From the NCBI RefSeq assembly GCF_015472005.1, contig NZ_BMAQ01000022.1, positions 1 through 34,512 of the forward strand: 34,512 nt of DNA, read 5' to 3'. Of this stretch, positions 1 to 9,984 are shown in pieces. Made by a program: the position numbers and the translations under genes. The notes beneath the pieces were generated by a model that saw only the letters and a program-made list of their open reading frames with translations, was not told where the DNA came from and ran no database searches. The stretch is from Insulibacter thermoxylanivorax (GTDB lineage Bacteria; Bacillota; Bacilli; Paenibacillales; DA-C8). Every line of letters starts with the position of its first letter. The stretch's first letter is position 1.

Positions 1-53
1 GGATGTGTCCTAAATTTAGGATGAAATCCTTCTGTATGTATGCGATTTGATTC

Positions 54-179
54 ATTACGACTCCTTCGATTCCAGCGTGTGTTATTAGGCACCTATGGAG
101 CACACGTGTATTGCATACTTGGATAATCACGTTCATTTCAACAAAAACTGATGCTATGGGCGAAGGAGTTCGTCGTAAT
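54..179. repeat. long imperfect inverted repeat, possible structured element
   Basis: The left arm (54-68, ATTACGACTCCTTCG) is complementary to 161-168 plus 173-179, with a 4-nt bulge (TTCG) in the right arm. Inside lies a second inverted pair, CGTGTG at 76-81 and CACACG at 101-106. A separate 12-bp palindrome, CCTAAATTTAGG, sits at 9-20. No convincing gene is seen in 1-503, so this may be a structured RNA, a small repeat element or the remains of one. The function is unknown. Confidence 0.4.
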
Positions 180-258
180 TAATTTGTAAATCGACCGATC
201 GTTGAATGAGTATTGGAGTGCACAAAATGACACTGAAATGATTACCAGGATTAAGATA

Positions 259-290
259 ATCACCAAAATCATCACCAAAATCATCACCAC
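259..290. repeat. 12-nt tandem repeat, about 2.7 copies
   Basis: The unit ATCACCAAAATC occurs perfectly at 259-270 and 271-282 and partly again at 283-290. It lies in the non-coding leader before guaB. No function is suggested by the sequence. Confidence 0.6.
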
Positions 291-371
291 AAAACTATCC
301 TAAACGAGTGACAAATTACAAGTAATGATTAAACAATATAGGGCAGGGGTTCCGTACATTCCCTTTGGTAA

Positions 372-1961
<1,590 letters not shown>

Positions 1962-2041
1962 TCTGCAGGATCAGGAATATTACGAACACGGACTGGCATC
2001 TGATTCGATTAGTGTGTATTAGTATGAATATAATGAAAAAT

Positions 2042-2078
2042 CAAGAAGACAGGACAACGAACATGTCCTGTCTTCTTG
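2042..2078 (+). terminator. 15-bp hairpin after guaB
   Basis: CAAGAAGACAGGACA (2042-2056) pairs perfectly with 2064-2078 around a 7-nt loop. No U-run follows on the plus strand. The A-rich left flank would give a U-run on the minus strand. It is probably a terminator or transcript-end stabiliser for guaB. The rest of 1962-2258 shows nothing clear. Confidence 0.6.
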
Positions 2079-2258
2079 CGTCTCCCAACAGCTTCCTGAT
2101 CCGTATGGAACATCACTAACTGCATCGCCGCAGCATCATCCATTCATCTTGAATCATCACAGCAGCATCACCAAACTACTGCTCATTCAAGCTTTAGAAC
2201 TATGCTAAATGGCACCATATGTTGGGTAAACCTTAGTATTTCTTCGCCATTCTTCTTA

Positions 2259-2267
2259 TGTTACAAT
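2259..2267 (+). promoter_or_regulatory. extended -10 element for dacA
   Basis: TG-T-TACAAT (2259-2267) matches an extended -10 box. No good -35 is seen at the right distance. It lies about 53 bp before the dacA start. Confidence 0.4.
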
Positions 2268-2319
2268 TGACGTATTGCAAAGACTGCTTAGAACAGTAAT
2301 TCATGGAGAGGTGAAACCT

Positions 2320-3759
2320 TTGTTTGGGGAAGGGGTTATTAAGACACAGACTAAGAGTCATCTATGGCGGAAAACGGTAATCTTCGCCATCATTGCCGGC
2401 ATGTTGCTATTCTCATTCATCGGCGCATTGTTCCAGCCATCCGTCGCATGGGCTGACGAGGCGGCAGAAGATGCGGATGCGGAACAGGCGGATTCAGAAG
2501 CAACAGAAGCAACAGACGCGGCATCCAACTCGGGAACAGGGGATAATTTCCTTGGATTACAAGTTAAATCGGCCTTATTAATGGAAGCTTACACAGGACA
2601 AGTCCTGTATTATTATGCTGCACCAGAAGCGAAGAACGGATGGGAACCGGCCAGCATGGTCAAGATGATGACTGAGTATCTGGTGCTGGACGCGATCAAA
2701 GAAGGCAAGCTGAGCTGGGATACCGTTGTGACGATCACCGAGAGACAGGATTCGATTCGCGGATCAGGACAGCTGTTAGCAGCAGGACATAAATATACGA
2801 TCAAAGATCTGTTCAACCATATGTCGATCTACTCTGCTAATGATGCAGCCGTAGCTTTGGCGGAGAACGTTGCAGGATCGGAGGAAAAGTTCGTCGAGAT
2901 GATGAACCAAAAAGCCCGCGAGTTCGGACTTTCCGAGCACGCGCATTTTTCCAATGCAACAGGCCTTCCGAATGATTACTACGGTGAGTATGCGCCCAAT
3001 ACATCGGGCCAGAACTGGTTCACGGCTAAAGACGCTGCGATCATCGCGCAGCGGCTGCTGATCGATCATCCGGAGATTCTGGAATTCTCCAGCAAACCGC
3101 AGGAATATCGTCGTGAAGGGGATCCGAACACGGAGCTGATGCTGAACTGGAACCGCATGTTAGAAAGCTGGATCCCGCTGAACAACCTCTATTCCAAGCT
3201 CTATGCATATGAAGGCTTGGACGGTCTGAAGACCGGTCATACCAACACGGCAGGATATAACTTTACCGGTACAGCCGTGCGGGATGGTCTGCGATTGATC
3301 AGTGTGGTCATGGGAGCCGAGAATGAGGATATGCGTTTCGGCGAAACCCGCAAACTGTTGGATTACGGTTTTAACAATTTTGAGAAGCGGACCGTGATCC
3401 CGGCGAAGACCGAGATGGAGCAGCTGCCGAAGGTCAGCATCAAGCGGGGTAAAAAGACTGAGGTGCCGCTCGTCACGCAGAACGGTCTGGAGCTTGTGAT
3501 GAAGAAGGACGAGACCCTGGAGGATCTTGTGATTACAGCCGCTCCCGTGGATGAGGAATTGCTTACGGCACCGATTAAGCAAGGGGATGTATTGGGGACT
3601 CTGACTGTGGAGTACGACAATGGCGTAGAACCCGTCCAATACACCGTGAACTTGATTGCTGCAGAGGATGTGGAAGAATCGGGTTGGTTTACCCTTCTGT
3701 TGCGTGCGATCGGTAATTTCTTCAGATCGATTTGGAACAGCATCGTGAATATCTTCTGA
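2320..3759 (+). CDS. dacA: D-alanyl-D-alanine carboxypeptidase (PBP5 type)
   Basis: This penicillin-binding protein trims the terminal D-Ala from peptidoglycan stem peptides outside the membrane. All three serine-peptidase motifs are present: SMVK at about residues 112-115 (nucleophile Ser112, Lys115), SAN at 172-174 and KTG at 304-306. An N-terminal hydrophobic segment (about 18-38) ending near AWADE is a signal peptide; an acidic Asp/Glu/Ala-rich linker follows. The beta-rich C-terminal PBP5 domain ends in an amphipathic stretch likely to bind membrane. TTG 2320 is chosen because GGAGAGGTG at 2305-2313 is correctly spaced; the frame is open upstream to TTG 2275. The product is 479 residues. 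It follows guaB, as in other Firmicutes. Confidence 0.95.
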   Translation: MFGEGVIKTQTKSHLWRKTVIFAIIAGMLLFSFIGALFQPSVAWADEAAEDADAEQADSEATEATDAASNSGTGDNFLGLQVKSALLMEAYTGQVLYYYAAPEAKNGWEPASMVKMMTEYLVLDAIKEGKLSWDTVVTITERQDSIRGSGQLLAAGHKYTIKDLFNHMSIYSANDAAVALAENVAGSEEKFVEMMNQKAREFGLSEHAHFSNATGLPNDYYGEYAPNTSGQNWFTAKDAAIIAQRLLIDHPEILEFSSKPQEYRREGDPNTELMLNWNRMLESWIPLNNLYSKLYAYEGLDGLKTGHTNTAGYNFTGTAVRDGLRLISVVMGAENEDMRFGETRKLLDYGFNNFEKRTVIPAKTEMEQLPKVSIKRGKKTEVPLVTQNGLELVMKKDETLEDLVITAAPVDEELLTAPIKQGDVLGTLTVEYDNGVEPVQYTVNLIAAEDVEESGWFTLLLRAIGNFFRSIWNSIVNIF

Positions 3760-3879
3760 TGAAGTAACCCACAACAAGGAAAAGCTTACTTTGATAATCG
3801 TGTCGACGTTCATAGATCATGAACCGCGGAATCGCGCAACAAATGTCACATAGATTATATTTAATTCCTAGTAAAAAGG

Positions 3880-3908
3880 TTGTATATTCAAACAGCTTCA
3901 TGTACAAT
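3880..3908 (+). promoter_or_regulatory. pdxS promoter
   Basis: TTGTAT (3880-3885), an exact 17-bp spacer and TACAAT (3903-3908) form a reasonable sigma-A promoter 41 bp before the pdxS start. It separates pdxST transcription from dacA. Confidence 0.55.
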
Positions 3909-3948
3909 CATTAAATAGATGATTTGAAGAGATTGCGGGAGGACATGA

Positions 3949-4833
3949 ATGATGGAAACAGGAACTTCTAGGGTTAAAAGAGGCATGGCAGAAATGCAAA
4001 AAGGCGGCGTCATCATGGACGTCATGAACGCAGAACAAGCGAAGATTGCTGAAGCTGCAGGTGCATCCGCAGTAATGGCTTTGGAGCGGGTGCCGGCTGA
4101 TATTCGGGCAGCAGGCGGCGTAGCGCGCATGGCAGACCCGAAGGTGATCGAAGAAGTCATGAACGCTGTATCGATTCCAGTTATGGCGAAAGCGCGGATC
4201 GGTCATTTCGTCGAAGCAAAGATGCTGGAAGCGATGGGCGTGGACTATATCGACGAGAGTGAAGTGCTGACACCGGCTGACGATGTATTCCACATCGACA
4301 AGCATGCGTTCACCGTGCCTTTCGTATGCGGTGCGCGTGATCTGGGCGAAGCCCTTCGCCGCATCGGGGAAGGGGCTTCGATGATCCGCACGAAGGGTGA
4401 ACCGGGAACGGGCAACATCGTGGAAGCGGTACGCCATATGCGCATGATGATGTCCCAGATTCGCAAGGTTCAGAATATGTCCAAGGATGAATTGATGGCG
4501 GAAGCGAAGAATCTGGGCGCACCTTACGAGCTTTTGCTGCAAGTGCATGAGACGGGCAAACTGCCGGTTGTTAACTTCGCTGCCGGCGGTGTGGCGACAC
4601 CGGCAGACGCAGCATTGATGATGCATCTTGGTGCAGACGGCGTCTTCGTCGGATCCGGGATCTTCAAGTCGGATAACCCGGAGAAATTCGCCAGAGCGAT
4701 CGTAGAAGCGACGACTCATTATGAGGACTACGATCTGCTTGTTAAACTTTCCAAAGATCTCGGCACACCGATGAAAGGCATCGAGATCTCCAAGCTGGAC
4801 GCTTCGGAGCGCATGCAGGAGCGCGGCTGGTAA
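3949..4833 (+). CDS. pdxS: pyridoxal 5'-phosphate synthase subunit PdxS
   Basis: PdxS condenses ribose 5-phosphate, glyceraldehyde 3-phosphate and ammonia into pyridoxal phosphate in the DXP-independent vitamin B6 route. The 294-residue length equals that of the Bacillus enzyme. With the start at ATG 3949 the known catalytic residues fall at their usual numbers: Asp24, Lys81 (in [10 protein letters not shown]) and Lys149 (in [10 protein letters not shown]). GGGAGGA at 3937-3943 is the ribosome site; ATG 3952 is an equally well spaced alternative. PdxT, the ammonia-supplying partner, is encoded 130 bp downstream. The fold is a (beta/alpha)8 barrel that assembles as a dodecamer in the family. 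Identification is very secure. Confidence 0.98.
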   Translation: MMETGTSRVKRGMAEMQKGGVIMDVMNAEQAKIAEAAGASAVMALERVPADIRAAGGVARMADPKVIEEVMNAVSIPVMAKARIGHFVEAKMLEAMGVDYIDESEVLTPADDVFHIDKHAFTVPFVCGARDLGEALRRIGEGASMIRTKGEPGTGNIVEAVRHMRMMMSQIRKVQNMSKDELMAEAKNLGAPYELLLQVHETGKLPVVNFAAGGVATPADAALMMHLGADGVFVGSGIFKSDNPEKFARAIVEATTHYEDYDLLVKLSKDLGTPMKGIEISKLDASERMQERGW

Positions 4834-4963
4834 ACTGAGCTTAAGCTAAGCACGATTTGAGTTCGAGCACGTTGGAGGATCACATCGGAACTTCAGCCTA
4901 TAGAACATATGCAGACACACGAAGCAGAACTTTGCGGACAAGATCGGAAAGAAGGAATGCAAG

Positions 4964-5539
4964 ATGAAAATCGGAGTATTGGCACTGCAAGGAGCAGTAT
5001 CGGAACATATCAAGGCGATAGAAGCTTGCGGAGCAGAGGGAATCGCGATCAAACGGCCGCAGCAGCTCAAGGATATCGACGGCTTAATCATCCCGGGCGG
5101 TGAGAGTACGACGATCGGCAGATTGATGAACGTATACGAGTTCATCGATGCGATCCGTCAGTTTTCAGCAGCCGGCAAACCGATCTTCGGTACCTGCGCC
5201 GGGTTGATCGTCTTAGCCAAACGCATCGCTGGCCAAGACGACAGCTATCTCGGTTTGATGGATATTACCGTTTCTCGCAACGCATTTGGCCGGCAACGGG
5301 AAAGCTTCGAAGCTGATCTTGATGTAAAGGGCATCGAAGGCGGTGCGCTGCGAGGCGTGTTTATCCGTGCGCCGCTGGTGACCGAGACCGGTACCGGCGT
5401 GAAAGTCTTGGCGACTTACCAAGATCAAGCTGTCGCTGTGCGCGAAGGACATCTGCTCGGTACATCGTTCCACCCGGAGTTAACGGATGATTACCGCATG
5501 CATGAATATTTTGCAGAGATGGTCAAACACAACCGCTGA
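4964..5539 (+). CDS. pdxT: pyridoxal 5'-phosphate synthase glutaminase subunit PdxT
   Basis: PdxT hydrolyses glutamine and channels ammonia to PdxS. It is a class I (triad) glutamine amidotransferase of 191 residues, the normal length. The PGGES oxyanion motif is at about residues 44-48, the nucleophile Cys78 lies in GTCAGL, and His170 and Glu172 lie in SFHPEL. The start ATG 4964 follows AAGAAGGAA. It should be cotranscribed with pdxS: the 130-bp gap (4834-4963) shows no terminator and only a short AGCTTAAGCT palindrome. A hairpin terminator follows the gene. Confidence 0.97.
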   Translation: MKIGVLALQGAVSEHIKAIEACGAEGIAIKRPQQLKDIDGLIIPGGESTTIGRLMNVYEFIDAIRQFSAAGKPIFGTCAGLIVLAKRIAGQDDSYLGLMDITVSRNAFGRQRESFEADLDVKGIEGGALRGVFIRAPLVTETGTGVKVLATYQDQAVAVREGHLLGTSFHPELTDDYRMHEYFAEMVKHNR

Positions 5540-5562
5540 GTTCAATCAGTGCTCGTATGGAC

Positions 5563-5609
5563 AGGCACCGAAACCAAACGCGATGAGCGATGGTGGGGTG
5601 CCTTTCTTC
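5563..5609 (+). terminator. rho-independent terminator after pdxT
   Basis: The outer stem AGGCACC (5563-5569) pairs with GGTGCCT (5597-5603). Inner ACCA/TGGT and CGC/GCG pairs extend it, and TTCTT follows. It ends the pdxST unit. Confidence 0.65.
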
Positions 5610-5637
5610 CGTTTACATATGTCAATGAGGCATAAGG

Positions 5638-5666
5638 TTGAATATCGGTTTTGGGTATAGTAGAGT
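5638..5666 (+). promoter_or_regulatory. serS promoter
   Basis: TTGAAT (5638-5643), a 17-bp spacer and TAGAGT (5661-5666) fit a sigma-A promoter. Only about 95 bp separate the pdxT terminator from serS, too little for a T-box leader. Confidence 0.45.
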
Positions 5667-5677
5667 ATATTTCATAA

Positions 5678-6985
<1,308 letters not shown>

Positions 6986-6988
6986 TCA

Positions 6989-7018
6989 CTGGCATTCGAC
7001 GATTATTTATGTTAAAAT
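6989..7018 (+). promoter_or_regulatory. tRNA-Ser promoter
   Basis: An extended -10, TG-T-TAAAAT (7010-7018), lies 40 bp before the tRNA. CTGGCA (6989-6994) is a possible -35 with an 18-bp spacer. The tRNA could also be read through from serS. Confidence 0.4.
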
Positions 7019-7057
7019 GCTTAATGCCGTGGATTATCGCCTTCACCCACGGCGCAT

Positions 7058-7147
7058 GGAGAGGTGGTCGAGTGGTTGAAGGCTCTGGTCTTGAAAACCA
7101 GCGAAGGGGCAACCCTTCCGTGGGTTCGAATCCCACCCTCTCCGCCA
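7058..7147 (+). tRNA. tRNA-Ser(UGA)
   Basis: A complete 90-nt class II tRNA is visible. The acceptor stem pairs GGAGAGG (7058-7064) with CCTCTCC (7137-7143), followed by discriminator G and an encoded CCA. The anticodon stem CTGGT/ACCAG encloses loop CTTGAAA with anticodon TGA at 7092-7094. A long variable arm and the T-loop TTCGAAT are present. It reads UCA (and by wobble other UCN) serine codons. Confidence 0.98.
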
Positions 7148-7168
7148 TTACATAGATCGAATACAGTC

Positions 7169-7208
7169 AGCCGTATTGCGCTTGGTGCGCGGTGCGGCTT
7201 TATTTTTT
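7169..7208 (+). terminator. terminator after tRNA-Ser
   Basis: A 13-bp stem runs from AGCCG-TATT-GCGC (7169-7181) to GCGC-GGTG-CGGCT (7187-7199), including three G-U pairs, with a 5-nt loop. The run TTTATTTTTT follows. Confidence 0.85.
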
Positions 7209-7278
7209 CCTTGGCATATTGCCGGCTTCGCCTGGAGACACTACACGTTAACAAGCGATGGAGGGGGTCAGCAAATCC

Positions 7279-7422
7279 ATGCCAAAGACCAAATCATTCC
7301 CTGTCTTTCATGAGAATCGCAAGCGGGACGATCATGAAACGACGGTGCAGGAGCCGTTGTCCGGATCCAAAAAAGTTAAAAGCCGCAATCATTCCCGGCA
7401 AAATCATGGTGAAGGAAGTTAA
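7279..7422 (+). CDS. sspP: small acid-soluble spore protein, SspP-like
   Basis: A 47-residue basic protein. Its C-terminal half, EPLSGSKKVKSRNHSRQNH (about residues 25-43), closely resembles the conserved PEPL-SGSKKVKNRNH-RQKH core of Bacillus SspP, a minor spore core protein made in the forespore. The N-terminal half (PKTKSFPVFHENRKRDDHE) is not recognised. ATG 7279 has GGAGGGGGT at 7260-7268 with a 10-nt spacer; an in-frame ATG at 7258 lacks a site of its own. The gene stands alone between the tRNA-Ser terminator and a lipoprotein gene. A forespore (sigma-G) promoter is expected but I could not identify a convincing one. The family match rests on remembered motif similarity. Confidence 0.8.
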   Translation: MPKTKSFPVFHENRKRDDHETTVQEPLSGSKKVKSRNHSRQNHGEGS

Positions 7423-7567
7423 TATACATTACGACAATTCGAAAACAATCGTCAGCCATACTGGATCTAAAGGACCGCATTATTACTTTGTATATGCGAT
7501 GAAAGTTTTATTTTGTTAATCTTACGTAATAATTGTTGACTATTCTTCCAAAAACCCCTTTCCCTAT

Positions 7568-7592
7568 TTGACAAATTGAGTTACAATAACTC
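7568..7592 (+). promoter_or_regulatory. promoter region with inverted repeat before lipoprotein gene
   Basis: A perfect TTGACA lies at 7568-7573. No good -10 is seen 16-18 bp on. A perfect inverted repeat GAGTTA-CAA-TAACTC (7578-7592) sits directly downstream and contains TACAAT, making it a candidate operator overlapping the promoter. The rest of 7423-7567 shows nothing clear. Confidence 0.4.
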
Positions 7593-7626
7593 ATGTTTGT
7601 TACAAAAAGAGGGAGAGGGGATTGTG

Positions 7627-8688
7627 TTGTTGAGGAAAACCTTAACATTTGCAACAGCAGTTCTGCTGATCTTAGGCCTTTTCTTGGCAGGCTGCGGCAA
7701 CCAAGCTGCGAATCAGAAGACAGCGCAAGAAATTCTTACAGAAGCATTCAAAAAATCAGCCGAGGTAACATCTTCTAAATACGAAGGTTCAATGAAGCTT
7801 AATCTGCAACTACCAGACAGCGCACTGGATAGTCCAGAAGCTGCTATGGTATTAAATATGCTTAACAGTGCAGAACTAACTTTCCGCGGAACATCGCAAA
7901 TCGACCCGATGATGGCAGAATTGTTCCTGACAGCTCGCATCACCGGCGATACGGAGATCGCAATCAATATGTCGATGTTGATCACAGAGGAGAAGATGTG
8001 GATCAAGATCCCGAACACACCATTCTTGCCTCTGCCTGATGAGCTTGTCGACAAGTACGTTGAATTGGATTTTGCAGAACTGGGAGCTATGGCGGGTGAG
8101 GAATTCACCTTCGACCCAGAACAGCAGGCTCGTTATCAGCAGCTCGGCAGCGAGATCGCTGAGATCTTCTTCGGCGCCTTCGAAGATGATCAATTCTTCA
8201 CGGCTGTAAGCAAGGAAGACGCTGGTCTGCCGAGCGATGTAGACGCGGATCAAGTCGTGAAGTTCGAACTGACCAATGAGAATCTTCGCCCATTCTTCGA
8301 GGCTGTGATTGAGGTTCTTCCAGGCATGTTAGATAAGCTTGCTGAGATCGATGAGTTCGATTTGGCACAAGCTGAAATTGATGACTTGAAGGCTCAACTT
8401 GAAGCGGATAAAGATGAGATTTTCGCTGATTGGGATCAGGTTGAAGAAACATTGAATATTAATGACTTAACGGTCATTACAGCCGTTAACAAAGAAGGAT
8501 TTGTTACGTATACAGATGTCAAAGCAAACATTGATATAACGGCAGACGGCGAGACAGGCACATTTGGTTTTGATATCAAAATGAAACAATCGGAGATCAA
8601 CAAGAATCCTTCGTTTGAAATCTCTGAACCAAGTGCTGATGATGTCATTCCTTTAGAAGATCTGATGAATATGTTCATGGGATTCTGA
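7627..8688 (+). CDS. putative lipoprotein of unknown function
   Basis: About 353 residues. A type II signal peptide (MLRKTLTF then a hydrophobic run) ends in the lipobox LAGC, so the protein should be diacylated at that Cys and anchored to the outer face of the membrane. The mature part is acidic, with many Glu/Asp residues and alternating hydrophobic beta-type stretches, resembling the lipid- or ligand-carrying lipoproteins of Gram-positives (LppX/LprG or DUF6612 type). This resemblance is only general. The start is uncertain among GTG 7624, TTG 7627 and TTG 7630; 7627 gives the best spacing from GGGAGAGGGG (7611-7620). It is monocistronic, with its own terminator. No function is claimed. 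Confidence 0.75.
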   Translation: MLRKTLTFATAVLLILGLFLAGCGNQAANQKTAQEILTEAFKKSAEVTSSKYEGSMKLNLQLPDSALDSPEAAMVLNMLNSAELTFRGTSQIDPMMAELFLTARITGDTEIAINMSMLITEEKMWIKIPNTPFLPLPDELVDKYVELDFAELGAMAGEEFTFDPEQQARYQQLGSEIAEIFFGAFEDDQFFTAVSKEDAGLPSDVDADQVVKFELTNENLRPFFEAVIEVLPGMLDKLAEIDEFDLAQAEIDDLKAQLEADKDEIFADWDQVEETLNINDLTVITAVNKEGFVTYTDVKANIDITADGETGTFGFDIKMKQSEINKNPSFEISEPSADDVIPLEDLMNMFMGF

Positions 8689-8707
8689 ACATCTATATAC
8701 ATGAAGA

Positions 8708-8743
8708 AGAACCGTTCCAGCGGATGGAGCGGTTCTATTTTAT
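8708..8743 (+). terminator. terminator after lipoprotein gene
   Basis: AGAACCGTTCC (8708-8718) pairs with GGAGCGGTTCT (8726-8736) over 11 bp, including one G-U pair, with a 7-nt loop. ATTTTATA follows. Confidence 0.8.
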
Positions 8744-8780
8744 AATATACGGCAGAAGCAGTTTCACAACGGGCTTACCA

Positions 8781-8809
8781 TTGAAGTCCTAACTAAGGAC
8801 GGGTAGAAT
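8781..8809 (+). promoter_or_regulatory. hisC promoter with inverted repeat in the spacer
   Basis: TTGAAG (8781-8786), an exact 17-bp spacer and TAGAAT (8804-8809) form a promoter. The inverted repeat GTCCT-AACTA-AGGAC (8786-8800) fills most of the spacer, where a bound repressor would block RNA polymerase. Confidence 0.5.
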
Positions 8810-8844
8810 ATGTTCATAGATGTCTAAAGGGCGGAGGTCAAACC

Positions 8845-9924
8845 ATGAGTCGTTATTGGAATTCGTCGACGCGGCAATTAAGCCCATACGTTCCAGGGGA
8901 ACAACCAAAGGATCAAGTCTATATCAAATTAAACACCAATGAAAATCCTTATCCGCCTTCCCCTCATGTCCTGCAGGCGATTCGCGGGAAAGTTGGAGAG
9001 GCGCTTAGGCTGTATCCAGATCCGGAGTCGACAGAACTTCGCGACCGCATCGCAGAGAAGTACGGTTTGAAGAGAGAGGAAGTGTTCGTTGGCAATGGTT
9101 CGGATGAAGTATTGGCGCTTGCATTTAAAGCCTTCTTCGAACCGCAGGCCCCGGTTTTGTTCGCTGATATCACCTACAGTTTCTACAAAGTCTATGTTCA
9201 GTTCTATGATCTGACTGCGAAGATCATCCCGCTTAAGGATAGTTTTCAGATCGATATCGACGCATACTGTAAAGAGAAGAACGGCGGGATCGTCATCGCC
9301 AATCCCAATGCTCCGACGGGAATTGAAGTGCCGCTCGAGAACATCGAGAGGATCATCCAGTCCAATCCTGATTCGGTTGTGTTGGTGGATGAGGCTTATG
9401 TTGATTTCGGTGCGCAAACGACCGTACCTCTTGTACGCAAGTATCCCAATGTATTGGTCGTGCAAACCCTGTCCAAATCCCGTTCGCTGGCCGGCCTTCG
9501 CGTCGGATTCGCCTTTGGTCATCCGGAGCTGATCGAAGGATTGAACCGGGTGAAGAATTCCTTTAATTCCTATCCCATCGATCGCCTGGCCCAAGCAGGA
9601 GCTGTGGCTGCGATCGAAGATGAGGCCTATTTTCGCGAGACGACGGAGAAGGTGATCCGCACGAGAACTTGGGTGGTCGAGGAATTGCAGCGGATGGGCT
9701 TTGAGGTCTTGCCTTCGAAGACCAACTTTGTATTCGTCCGCTTCGCCGGCTGCTCGGCTGCAGAACTGCAGCGCAGGTTAAAGGAAGAAGGCATCTTGGT
9801 GAGGCATTTTGCCCAGCCGAGGATCGATGAGTATCTGCGGATCACGATCGGTACCGATGATGAGATGAAGATCCTGCTGGATCGTTTGCAGCGGATCATC
9901 CAGGCCGTCGGTGAGGTTCATTGA
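8845..9924 (+). CDS. hisC: histidinol-phosphate aminotransferase
   Basis: This PLP-dependent class I/II aminotransferase transfers the amino group of glutamate to imidazole-acetol phosphate in histidine synthesis; many HisC enzymes also accept aromatic substrates. The 359 residues show LNTNENPYPPSP near the N-terminus, NPNAPTG, DEAYVDF and the PLP-lysine motif SKSRSLAGLR with Lys at about residue 211. An arginine-containing RITIGT segment binds the phosphate or carboxylate. ATG 8845 is set by GGAGGT at 8833-8838. No other his gene is in the window. The gene stands alone between a terminator and glnS, so its assignment to histidine rather than aromatic metabolism is by family. Confidence 0.9.
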   Translation: MSRYWNSSTRQLSPYVPGEQPKDQVYIKLNTNENPYPPSPHVLQAIRGKVGEALRLYPDPESTELRDRIAEKYGLKREEVFVGNGSDEVLALAFKAFFEPQAPVLFADITYSFYKVYVQFYDLTAKIIPLKDSFQIDIDAYCKEKNGGIVIANPNAPTGIEVPLENIERIIQSNPDSVVLVDEAYVDFGAQTTVPLVRKYPNVLVVQTLSKSRSLAGLRVGFAFGHPELIEGLNRVKNSFNSYPIDRLAQAGAVAAIEDEAYFRETTEKVIRTRTWVVEELQRMGFEVLPSKTNFVFVRFAGCSAAELQRRLKEEGILVRHFAQPRIDEYLRITIGTDDEMKILLDRLQRIIQAVGEVH

Positions 9925-9949
9925 ACACAAGTACCTGATGAGGTAAGAT
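9921..9949 (+). promoter_or_regulatory. glnS promoter
   Basis: TTGAAC (9921-9926, overlapping the hisC stop codon), a 17-bp spacer and TAAGAT (9944-9949) fit a sigma-A promoter 35 bp before glnS. Confidence 0.45.
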
Positions 9950-9984
9950 ATAACCATAATTTTACTTATAAAGGAAGGACGGAC

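Noticed and set aside
3808..3824. Small hairpin GTTCAT/ATGAAC after dacA as terminator
   Set aside because: Six-bp AT-rich stem with no U-run; too weak to call.
4909..5103. 64-codon frame overlapping the start of pdxT
   Set aside because: Out-of-frame overlap with pdxT, whose catalytic motifs and ribosome site are clear.
7064..7519. 151-codon open frame over the tRNA-Ser and sspP region
   Set aside because: It begins inside the tRNA, runs through the terminator, has no ribosome site and overlaps the much better supported sspP frame.
8744..8844. T-box or riboswitch leader before hisC
   Set aside because: Only about 100 bp are available, a normal promoter is present, and no T-box sequence or specifier structure is seen.
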